This document shows, piece by piece, positions 1 to 5,281 of a DNA stretch of 8,051 bases. Source of the DNA: Bacteroidia bacterium (GTDB lineage: Bacteria > Bacteroidota > Bacteroidia > Bacteroidales > Azobacteroidaceae); assembly GCA_025996835.1 (NCBI GenBank), contig BNTU01000131.1, forward strand, positions 1 to 8,051. Direction: 5' to 3'. The notes under the pieces were generated by a model. That model did not search any database, was not told where the DNA came from, and saw only the letters and a program-made list of their open reading frames with translations. How positions within the stretch are numbered: position 1 is the first letter of the stretch; each line of letters begins with the position of its first letter. The position numbers were made by a program, and so were the translations under genes.

Positions 1-113
1 AGTAACGATATCGTAAAAAACGTATCTGGTTGTCTCTATCGTTCTACCCTTTCCCGATTAGCTCACAAAAATACAAAATTTGTGAATAATCGACTCCTCA
101 ACATTTCTCGCTG

Positions 114-121
114 CAAAGGTA
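114..121 (-). promoter_or_regulatory. Bacteroidota -7 promoter element facing the left edge
   Basis: The minus strand reads TACCTTTG, matching the Bacteroidota TAnnTTTG consensus. No TTTG is visible at the -33 position; a run of T takes its place. The transcript would start near base 107 and leave the window without a plausible start codon for a long gene, so its leader is at least about 100 nt. The gene it serves lies outside the window. Confidence 0.55.
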
Positions 122-243
122 CGAGGTTGTTCTGTTAAAAAAATTAGGTAAAAATGAGGTCGCATAGTCAATCTCCCCCCCCCACATTTAACTTATCCGT
201 ACCAAACGTTATAGAGCCATTTTTAATGCGTTGACCCTGCTTA

Positions 244-299
244 TACCCCGCACTGCGCTTCGCTTGTACGGGGTTATCGAAATTGTACCCCATACGGGG
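244..299. repeat. 56-bp direct repeat, copy 1
   Basis: This stretch is identical base for base to 1087-1142, 843 bp away in the same orientation. After one mismatch (T300 against G1143) four more bases match, and similarity continues weakly upstream (CTGC before TACCCCG in both). The repeat has two potential hairpins: ACCCCG (245-250) with CGGGGT (269-274), enclosing GCG-CTT-CGC, and ACCCC (287-291) with GGGGT (296-300) around a 4-base loop. It looks like a palindromic intergenic repeat. The two copies bracket the toxin-like gene. Confidence 0.9.
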
Positions 300-337
300 T
301 AGCAGACGGAAGCAAAACGGTAAAAAAAATAAAAATG

Positions 338-369
338 TTTGGTGGATTCAAAAAAATGTTGTACCTTTG
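338..369 (+). promoter_or_regulatory. Strong rightward promoter, TTTG-N20-TACCTTTG
   Basis: TTTG at 338-341 is followed after 20 bases by TACCTTTG at 362-369, close to the ideal Bacteroidota -33/-7 arrangement. It has the same spacing as the aminotransferase promoter at 6834-6865. Transcription would start near 375-377. It points into the 3' end of the convergent gene at 391-951, and no plus-strand gene follows, so it would make an antisense or orphan transcript. It may instead be a remnant whose original gene has been displaced. Confidence 0.65.
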
Positions 370-375
370 CGCCCA

Positions 376-451
376 GATACCGGAAGGTATTTAGCTGTTC
401 TTCGGATCGTGCGCTTGCAGAGGGGGTTTTTTAGCTCCCTGCTGTATTTTT
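376..451 (+). ncRNA. Candidate short antisense RNA
   Basis: This is inferred from signal order only. A near-consensus promoter (338-369) predicts a start around 376. The first bases form a hairpin, ATACC-GGAA-GGTAT (377-390), with a GNRA-type loop. A 27-base linker follows, then a terminator-like hairpin (418-444) and T-rich tail (445-451). The RNA would be about 75 nt and complementary to the last ~20 codons and the stop codon of the toxin-like gene on the minus strand. It could regulate that mRNA or its 3' end. Alternatively the terminator resemblance is a by-product of the coding sequence, and the promoter is an idle remnant. Confidence 0.33.
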
Positions 452-951
452 AAAAGCATCCTAATTTTGCCCTTTTCATAGAGCCACACTTCATCAATAG
501 CATTTTTGAAATTTTTGTCTTCCATCCTCCGGCGCACGTTTCGTTCAATGAAGTTGTCTTTTGCCCCATTTGTATTATTGATGATTATGCGCGATGATTG
601 CTTGAATCCATGCGATAACATATCTGATATTTTACTCTTTTTGAATGGAGCCACATAGCTTTCATATTCATAGAATAGTTCACCAATCATCAAATCGGGA
701 CATTTTCCCTCATAAGCGGTTCCAAGTAAGCCGCGATACACATCCTTGTAGCGTGATGAGTCGTTTATACCTCGCTTGTCGAAATATAGTTTAGGAGTAA
801 TTCGTACCAGTTCGCCCAATGTCGCAAAATGATTTGCAATAGTCAGTATATCCTTGTAATCGTGCAATTTTTTATCTACCTCCGGATGAACGAGCACTTG
901 ACCACCATTTTTGTACTTTTTGACCAACTTAAATTTATCGGTTTCTACCAT
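391..951 (-). CDS. Small protein resembling a CdiA_C/BECR-type RNase toxin domain
   Basis: This 186-residue protein has no signal peptide or membrane segment. Its layout resembles stand-alone CdiA C-terminal tRNase-like (BECR-fold) domains found in Bacteroidales mobile DNA. It has an N-terminal GGQVLVHPEV segment (16-25) and a CPDLMIG turn (84-90) followed by FYEYESY (93-99). Next come HGFKQSSRIIINN (114-126), an Arg-rich NVRRRM stretch near 138, and a C-terminal DEVWLYEKG...RMLLK strand pair. The family match is from memory of the pattern, not a search, so nuclease activity is an inference. ATG at 951 fits a -7 box at 993-1000. The gene is clearly AT-richer and more Lys/Ile/Asn-rich than trpC or typA, which suggests transfer. 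No immunity gene is adjacent. Direct repeats flank it, and a rightward promoter opposes its 3' end. Confidence 0.72.
   Translation of the reverse strand: MVETDKFKLVKKYKNGGQVLVHPEVDKKLHDYKDILTIANHFATLGELVRITPKLYFDKRGINDSSRYKDVYRGLLGTAYEGKCPDLMIGELFYEYESYVAPFKKSKISDMLSHGFKQSSRIIINNTNGAKDNFIERNVRRRMEDKNFKNAIDEVWLYEKGKIRMLLKIQQGAKKPPLQAHDPKNS
418..451 (+). terminator. Terminator-like hairpin on the plus strand
   Basis: CAG (418-420) pairs with CTG (442-444). After a bulged G441, AGGGGG (421-426) pairs with CTCCCT (435-440) through one G-T wobble. The loop is eight bases and the hairpin is followed by TATTTTT (445-451). The T tract exists only on the plus-strand side, so it would end a rightward transcript, not the leftward gene it lies in. 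The hairpin is inside the coding sequence of that gene. Confidence 0.4.
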
Positions 952-992
952 TTGATTACGTTTAGAATATTAACGATTTATTTTTAACAGCG

Positions 993-1000
993 CAAAGGTA
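993..1000 (-). promoter_or_regulatory. Promoter (-7) of the toxin-like gene
   Basis: The minus strand reads TACCTTTG, placing the transcript start near 986 and giving an AU-rich leader of about 35 nt before the ATG at 951. No TTTG lies at the -33 position. That position and much of the spacer fall within the 7-bp tandem repeat at 1008-1035. Confidence 0.65.
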
Positions 1001-1007
1001 CAAAATA

Positions 1008-1035
1008 GTTATGAGTTATGAGTTATGAGTTATGA
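1008..1035. repeat. Four tandem copies of GTTATGA
   Basis: Four perfect 7-bp units lie end to end at 1008-1014, 1015-1021, 1022-1028 and 1029-1035. They begin 8 bases upstream of the -7 box of the toxin-like gene. Such arrays gain and lose units by slippage, which here would move whatever acts as the -33 region. Confidence 0.9.
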
Positions 1036-1086
1036 AAGCAACCGCATCAAATTTATGATGACAAGGAAGACCGTAGGTCTGCAATC

Positions 1087-1142
1087 TACCCCGCACTGCG
1101 CTTCGCTTGTACGGGGTTATCGAAATTGTACCCCATACGGGG
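1087..1142. repeat. 56-bp direct repeat, copy 2
   Basis: This copy is identical to 244-299 and in the same orientation. The base after it is G (1143) where copy 1 has T, weakening the second hairpin by one pair. It lies 66 bases downstream of the trpC stop codon in trpC's direction of transcription, so its GC-rich hairpins might also affect the end of the trpDC message. A small hairpin AGACC-GTA-GGTCT (1068-1080) lies beside it. Confidence 0.9.
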
Positions 1143-1208
1143 GAGCAAATGGGGCAATACACCCGACATTGCAAGCGTGTAATATACGATTCAGCAATTA
1201 TGTTCTTT

Positions 1209-1949
1209 TTATCCCATTACTGCCTCGATGAATGTTTTTAGCGTTTGGGGTGGGTTGGGTGTTTTCATAAAAGTTTCGCCCATCAGGAAGCCTTGAATAC
1301 CTGTTTGCCGCAGTTTAACCACCGTTTGAGGGTCGGACAAGCCGCTTTCGGATATTTTCACCAATCCTTCGGGCAGTTGATATGCCAGTTCGATGGTGTG
1401 GCGAATGTCGGTGCTGAAAGTTGTTAAATCGCGGTTGTTGATGCCCACCACATCAATTGCCGGCGTGATATACGCCAATTCATCGGCATTGTGAACTTCC
1501 AGCAGCACTTCCATATCCAATTCGTGCGCCAAAGCGGTGAAACGGGCAACCTCTGCCTTCGTCAGGCAGGCAGCAATCAGCAAAATCACATCCGCACCCA
1601 TCACGCGCGATTGATAGACTTGAAACTCGTCCACGATGAAATCCTTGCGCAAAAGCGGAATATCCTCAATCTCGTGCCGTGCCACCTGAAAATCGGCTAT
1701 ACTGCCGCCGAAAAACTGCTCGTCGGTGAGCACCGAGATGGCAGCCGCACCGGCAGCGGCATAGCCGCTCACGATGCTCGCCACATCGGCATGGGCATTT
1801 ATCCAGCCTTTGGAAGGCGAACGTCGCTTAAATTCGGCAATAATACCCGTGTCGGAGTGCTGCAAAGCCTCCTTGAACGACACTTTTTTGTGCTTCTGCT
1901 CGTCAACTTCGAGGCGCTTGTTGGCGCAAATTTGTTCTAATATATTCAT
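1209..1949 (-). CDS. trpC: Indole-3-glycerol phosphate synthase
   Basis: TrpC closes the ring of carboxyphenylamino-deoxyribulose phosphate, losing CO2 and water, to give indole-3-glycerol phosphate in cytoplasmic tryptophan synthesis. The 246-residue protein is a full-length TIM barrel without a fused TrpF domain. Visible family residues are Glu39 and Lys41 in the AEFKRRSPSKG segment, Lys102 in LRKDF, Glu151 in LLEVH, Asn172 in NNRDL and Glu201 in SESG, matching the catalytic and phosphate-binding set. It follows trpD on the same strand after an 84-bp gap filled by a 27-bp-stem inverted repeat, and shows no promoter of its own, so it is probably co-transcribed with trpD. The ATG at 1949 starts directly with the family's N-terminal helix (NILEQICANKR). 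No trpF follows; the next gene on this strand is the toxin-like one. Confidence 0.97.
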   Translation of the reverse strand: MNILEQICANKRLEVDEQKHKKVSFKEALQHSDTGIIAEFKRRSPSKGWINAHADVASIVSGYAAAGAAAISVLTDEQFFGGSIADFQVARHEIEDIPLLRKDFIVDEFQVYQSRVMGADVILLIAACLTKAEVARFTALAHELDMEVLLEVHNADELAYITPAIDVVGINNRDLTTFSTDIRHTIELAYQLPEGLVKISESGLSDPQTVVKLRQTGIQGFLMGETFMKTPNPPQTLKTFIEAVMG

Positions 1950-1966
1950 TTTAATTATGAATTATT

Positions 1967-2031
1967 GTCATTGCGGGCTTGACCCGCAATCCCATGCGAC
2001 TCAGGGGATTGCGGGTCAAGCCCGCAATGAC
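1967..2031. repeat. Inverted-repeat element between trpD and trpC (copy A)
   Basis: Two perfect 27-bp arms (1967-1993 and 2005-2031) enclose an 11-base loop. Each arm is itself a small palindrome (TTGCGGG, 5 bases, CCCGCAA). The same arms recur at 3259-3358. In the opposite orientation the longer loop of that copy shares CGACT and CAGGGGATT with this one, so this copy looks like a loop-deleted relative. It begins two bases after the trpD stop codon and ends 17 bases before the trpC start. Repeats with these arms are a familiar scattered intergenic type that yields spurious CGLDPQ peptides when translated. Confidence 0.93.
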
Positions 2032-2033
2032 AG

Positions 2034-3032
2034 TTAACTGTTTATCTCCAAAAATTTCACCAATGTTTGCTTCGCTTTGCCGGATTCTAACGATTCGCGG
2101 GCTATGGCTATGCAGGTTTGTATATCGTGCTGTGGTTCAATGGTTTGGATGGCTGTTGCCGCATTGATGAGTACCACATTTTTTTGCGCTTCGGTGGAGG
2201 TGTTGTTGAGGACGCTGTCGAACAGTTTGGCTGCTTCCTGCGGGGTGTTGCCGCCGTATAACTCTTTGGGCGACACACGTTTGAAGCCTAATTGCTCCGG
2301 CGTGTAAATCGTTTCCTCTTTGGTGTTGATGACCTTAAACGTGTCTGTCAGCGAGATTTCGTCATACCCATCGAGGCTGTGCACAATCGAAAAATCGTTG
2401 CCGCTTTCCTGATATATATAATGGTATAGTCGCGCCATTTTCAGGTCGTAAACGCCGAGCACCTGTCGCTTGGGCATCAACGGGTTCACAATCGGTCCCA
2501 AGATATTGAAAAACGTGCGCACCCCCAATGCTTTACGCACCGGAGCCACCGTTTTGAGTGCCAAATTGAACAGCGGCGCGTGCAGATAGCCAAAATTGGT
2601 GGCATCGAGCGATTTTTTGTGCAAATCCACGTCTTTGGAGAATTTCACGCCGTGCTCTTCCATCACGTTGGAGGCACCGCTGACGGATGTTGCGCCGTAA
2701 TTGCCGTGTTTCACCACCTTGTAACCTGCGGCGGCGGTTACAATGCAGGCTGCGGTGGAGATGTTGAACGTGTTTTTGCCGTCGCCGCCCGTGCCCACGA
2801 TGTCGATGGGGTTGTAGTCGCGCAATGCGTCCACGTTCACGCGCATCTCCAGCAGGGCTTCGCGAAAGCCAAGAATCTCGTCCACACTGATGCTCCGCAT
2901 GAAAAACACGGAGATGAATGCCGCAATTTGTGCGTCATTGAACTCACCCTCTGCCATCCGTGTCAGGATGGTCTGAGCCTCGCTGCGGCTCAGATATTGA
3001 TGTTCAAACAGTTTATTTAGTGTTGCTTTCAT
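2034..3032 (-). CDS. trpD: Anthranilate phosphoribosyltransferase
   Basis: TrpD transfers phosphoribosyl from PRPP to anthranilate, the second committed step of tryptophan synthesis, in the cytoplasm. The 332-residue protein has the usual length and is not fused to TrpG. An N-terminal helical domain (1-70) is followed by the PRPP loop GTGGDGKNTFNIST (80-93) and KHGN (108-111). His151 and Arg166, in LHAPLFN and APVRKALGVR, form the anthranilate site. The acidic DGYDEIS stretch is the expected metal-binding region. The segment after KHGN reads YGATSVSGASN instead of the more usual R-x-x-SS-x-x-GSAD, a variant I associate with Bacteroidota. The start at 3032 lies about 10 nt after the predicted transcript start. 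Upstream are tRNA-Val and the opposing typA, so trpE and trpG are not adjacent. Confidence 0.97.
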   Translation of the reverse strand: MKATLNKLFEHQYLSRSEAQTILTRMAEGEFNDAQIAAFISVFFMRSISVDEILGFREALLEMRVNVDALRDYNPIDIVGTGGDGKNTFNISTAACIVTAAAGYKVVKHGNYGATSVSGASNVMEEHGVKFSKDVDLHKKSLDATNFGYLHAPLFNLALKTVAPVRKALGVRTFFNILGPIVNPLMPKRQVLGVYDLKMARLYHYIYQESGNDFSIVHSLDGYDEISLTDTFKVINTKEETIYTPEQLGFKRVSPKELYGGNTPQEAAKLFDSVLNNTSTEAQKNVVLINAATAIQTIEPQHDIQTCIAIARESLESGKAKQTLVKFLEINS

Positions 3033-3048
3033 TTCTCAAAAATTTCTG

Positions 3049-3056
3049 CAAAGGTA
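3049..3056 (-). promoter_or_regulatory. trpDC promoter (-7)
   Basis: TACCTTTG on the minus strand lies 16 bases before the trpD ATG, giving a leader of only about 10 nt. That leaves no room for a leader-peptide attenuator or T-box. At the -33 position (about 3076-3079) there is only the T run of the tRNA terminator, so the two signals share bases. Confidence 0.7.
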
Positions 3057-3072
3057 AGTGTTTTTCTTTTAC

Positions 3073-3099
3073 AAAAAAACAGGAGATAAATCATCTCCT
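3073..3099 (-). terminator. Rho-independent terminator of tRNA-Val
   Basis: Reading on the minus strand, AGGAGAT (3099-3093) pairs perfectly with ATCTCCT (3087-3081) around a 5-base loop. One G and seven T (3079-3073) follow. It sits 6 bases after the tRNA 3' end and about 17 bases before the trpD -7 box. Confidence 0.85.
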
Positions 3100-3105
3100 A
3101 TTCTG

Positions 3106-3180
3106 TGGGCGCTGAGGGGCTCGAACCCCCGACCCTCTGGGTGTAAACCAGATGCTCTGAACCAACTGAGCTAAGCGCCC
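3106..3180 (-). tRNA. tRNA-Val (anticodon UAC)
   Basis: A complete cloverleaf can be drawn on the minus strand. The acceptor arm GGGCGCT (3180-3174) pairs with AGCGCCC (3113-3107), with discriminator A at 3106. The anticodon stem TCTGG/CCAGA carries the 7-base loop TTTACAC, giving anticodon UAC (3145-3143), which reads valine GUA. The T loop is GTTCGAGCC-like and the D arm is AGCTCAGTTGGTTCAGAGC. CCA is not encoded (CAG follows the discriminator), so it must be added post-transcriptionally. The gene has its own promoter and terminator and appears to be a single-tRNA unit. Confidence 0.96.
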
Positions 3181-3204
3181 GATGACCTTTTTTGTAAGGC
3201 GGCG

Positions 3205-3235
3205 CAAAGGTAGAACTTTTTTTTGAAACAGCAAA
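3205..3235 (-). promoter_or_regulatory. tRNA-Val promoter, TTTG-N19-TACCTTTG
   Basis: On the minus strand TTTG (3235-3232) and TACCTTTG (3212-3205) are separated by exactly 19 bases, the consensus Bacteroidota arrangement. The transcript would begin about 20 bases before the mature tRNA 5' end at 3180. Confidence 0.8.
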
Positions 3236-3258
3236 ATTTTTTTGAATTTTTTTTAATC

Positions 3259-3358
3259 TGTCATTGCGGGCTTGACCCGCAATCCCCTGAAGAGGAGTCG
3301 AATGTCGGGCAACAGCGCAATGTAGGACAGGGGATTGCGGGTCAAGCCCGCAATGACA
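3259..3358. repeat. Inverted-repeat element between tRNA-Val and typA (copy B)
   Basis: The arms 3259-3289 and 3328-3358 are perfectly complementary over 31 bp and surround a 38-base loop. The inner 27 bp of each arm are identical to the arms of the element at 1967-2031. Read on the minus strand, the loop ends in CGACTCCTCTTCAGGGGATT, against CGACTCAGGGGATT in the other copy. The two therefore belong to one family inserted in opposite orientations. It occupies the gap between two divergent transcripts, upstream of the typA promoter. No transposase or clear target duplication is visible. Confidence 0.93.
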
Positions 3359-3402
3359 AGGGGGAATCATGAAAAAATAATCCATAATTCATTATTTAAT
3401 CG

Positions 3403-3410
3403 TACCTTTG
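3403..3410 (+). promoter_or_regulatory. typA promoter (-7)
   Basis: TACCTTTG lies 27 bases before the typA ATG, predicting a start near 3417 and a purine-rich leader of about 20 nt. I see no clear TTTG at -33. Confidence 0.7.
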
Positions 3411-3437
3411 CACCCCTAATTTAGAAAAAGGGAAAAA

Positions 3438-5243
3438 ATGAATATGCAAAAAATTAGAAATATCGCCATTATCGCGCACGTCGACCATGGCAAAACGACA
3501 CTTGTGGACAAAATGCTGCTGGCGGGGAAACTTTTTCGCGACGACAAGGCAGAGTTAGACCAGTTTCTCGACAGTAATGATTTGGAACGCGAGCGCGGCA
3601 TCACGATTCTTGCCAAGAACGTGTCTATCAACTACAAAGACACGAAAATCAACATCATCGACACGCCGGGTCACGCCGATTTTGGCGGCGAGGTGGAGCG
3701 CGTGCTCAATATGGCAGACGGCGTGTTGCTGCTCGTGGACGCCTTCGAGGGTCCGATGCCGCAGACCCGTTTTGTGCTGCAAAAAGCCATCGCGCTGGGG
3801 TTGAAGCCCATCGTGGTGATAAATAAGGTGGACAAGCCCAATTGTCGCCCCGACGAGGTGCAGGAACAGGTTTTCGACCTGATGTATTCGCTGGATGCCA
3901 CCGAAGAGCAGTTGGATTTCCCCACCATTTACGGCTCTGCCAAGCAGGGCTGGATGAGCACCGATTGGAAAAAGCCGACGGACACGATTTTCCCGATTTT
4001 GGATGCGATTATCGAGCATATCCCTGCGCCGGAGGTGCTGGAAGGCACGCCGCAGTTGCAAATCACGTCGCTGGACTATTCCAACTATGTGGGGCGAATC
4101 GCCGTGGGAAGGGTGCACAGAGGCGAATTGCGCGAAGGGCAGGATGTGTCGCTCTGCAAACGCGATGGCAAGATTGTGAAGTCGCGCATCAAGGAAATTA
4201 ACGTGTTTGAGGGGCTGGGGCGCACGAAAGTGCCGTCGGTGAAGTCGGGCGACATCTGCGCCGTCATCGGCATCGAAAACTTCGAGATTGGCGACACGCT
4301 CGCCGATTTGGAAAATCCCGAACCGCTGAAACCCATCGACATCGACGAGCCAACGATGTCTATGTTGTTCACTATCAACAACTCACCGTTTTTTGGCAAG
4401 GAAGGGAAATACATCACTTCGCGCCATATTTTTGAACGTCTGACGAAAGAATTGGACAAAAACCTCGCCCTGCGCGTGCTGCCGTCCGACAGTGCTGATG
4501 CGTGGATTGTGTATGGTCGCGGGCTGCTGCACTTGTCGGTGCTGATTGAAACGATGCGGCGCGAAGGTTACGAGTTGCAAGTGGGTCAACCACAGGTACT
4601 TATCAAAGAAATCGACGGCGTGAAATGCGAGCCGGTCGAACAATTGACGGTCAATTTGCCCGAAGAATACGCCAGCAAAATCATTGATATGGTGACGAAA
4701 CGCAAGGGCGAAATGGTGTTGATGGAGAGCAAAAACGACCGCGTGCATTTGGAATTTACCATCCCCTCGCGCGGCATCATCGGCTTGTCTAACAACGCAT
4801 TAACAGCCTCCGCCGGCGAAGCCATCATCGCCCACCGCTTTTTGGAATACCAGCCGTGGAAGGGCGACATCGAAAAACGCCAAAACGGCTCCATCATTGC
4901 GATGGAAACGGGCAACGCTTTCGCCTACGCGCTCGACAAATTGCAAGACCGCGGACGGTTTTTCATCAACCCGCAGACGGACATCTACGCCGGACAAATC
5001 GTGGGCGAACACAGCAAGGAGGGCGATTTGGTGGTGAACGTTACCAAGTCCAAAAAACTGACCAACGTGCGCGCCTCCGGCTCCGACGACAAAGCCCACC
5101 TGGCACCGCCGGTAGTGTTCAGCCTCGAGCAATGCCTCGAATACATCAAGGAAGACGAATATGTGGAACTCACACCCACATCGATGCGCCTCCGCAAGAT
5201 TGTGCTTGATGAGAATGAGCGCAAGCGGCTGAGTAAGAAATAA
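3438..5243 (+). CDS. typA: Ribosome-associated translational GTPase TypA/BipA
   Basis: TypA/BipA is an EF-G-like GTPase that binds the ribosome and is needed for ribosome assembly and growth under stress or cold. At 601 residues it is full length. The N-terminal GTPase domain shows G1 AHVDHGKTT (13-21), G2 ERGITI (52-57), G3 DTPGH (75-79), G4 NKVD (129-132) and G5 SAK (167-169). A beta-barrel domain II, an EF-G-like domain ([12 protein letters not shown] region) and the BipA-specific C-terminal domain ([19 protein letters not shown] and after) follow in order. The ATG at 3438 lies 20-odd bases after the predicted transcript start; a second Met at codon 3 is an alternative. The gene stands alone, with tRNA-Val divergent on its left and mlaF converging on its right 38 bp after the stop. 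Nothing is missing or unusual. Confidence 0.98.
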   Translation: MNMQKIRNIAIIAHVDHGKTTLVDKMLLAGKLFRDDKAELDQFLDSNDLERERGITILAKNVSINYKDTKINIIDTPGHADFGGEVERVLNMADGVLLLVDAFEGPMPQTRFVLQKAIALGLKPIVVINKVDKPNCRPDEVQEQVFDLMYSLDATEEQLDFPTIYGSAKQGWMSTDWKKPTDTIFPILDAIIEHIPAPEVLEGTPQLQITSLDYSNYVGRIAVGRVHRGELREGQDVSLCKRDGKIVKSRIKEINVFEGLGRTKVPSVKSGDICAVIGIENFEIGDTLADLENPEPLKPIDIDEPTMSMLFTINNSPFFGKEGKYITSRHIFERLTKELDKNLALRVLPSDSADAWIVYGRGLLHLSVLIETMRREGYELQVGQPQVLIKEIDGVKCEPVEQLTVNLPEEYASKIIDMVTKRKGEMVLMESKNDRVHLEFTIPSRGIIGLSNNALTASAGEAIIAHRFLEYQPWKGDIEKRQNGSIIAMETGNAFAYALDKLQDRGRFFINPQTDIYAGQIVGEHSKEGDLVVNVTKSKKLTNVRASGSDDKAHLAPPVVFSLEQCLEYIKEDEYVELTPTSMRLRKIVLDENERKRLSKK

Positions 5244-5281
5244 CACTATACAGTTTTTTTATGTGATTGGCAACTTCGTTG

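Larger units (their letters stand above)
1..390. other. Left-edge intergenic region without a gene
   Basis: I see no convincing coding sequence here. The region holds an outward (minus) promoter near 114-121, a 9-base C run (175-183), one copy of the 56-bp repeat (244-299), a rightward promoter (338-369) and a small hairpin (377-390). A 10-bp perfect palindrome ACGATATCGT lies at 5-14. On the minus strand a 13-codon reading frame starts with ATG just after the -7 box (MLRSRLFTNFVFL) and then stops. It could be a leader peptide but nothing supports that. Confidence 0.7.

Noticed and set aside
88..100. Ten-base match (TCGACTCCTC) to the loop of the inverted-repeat element near 3292-3301
   Set aside because: The match stops abruptly and no arm sequence accompanies it. 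A shared 10-mer is expected by chance in 8 kb compared on both strands.
175..183. Nine-base C run as a phase-variation tract
   Set aside because: It is not within a reading frame and not at a sensible distance from a promoter, so no switching role can be argued.
244..1142. CRISPR array or integron cassette array
   Set aside because: There are only two repeat copies, 843 bp apart, with a gene between them, and no cas genes, integrase or attC-type architecture.
1025..1231. A 68-codon plus-strand reading frame between the 7-bp repeat and trpC
   Set aside because: It begins inside the tandem repeat, runs through the 56-bp repeat and into the end of trpC on the other strand. Its composition follows the repeats, and no promoter precedes it.
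3106..3180. tRNA-Val as an integration (att) site
   Set aside because: No integrase gene and no partial duplicate of the tRNA 3' end are present in the window.
3098..3385. A 95-codon minus-strand reading frame
   Set aside because: It translates the tRNA-Val gene and the inverted-repeat element (a CGLDPQ-type repeat peptide), so it is not a protein gene.
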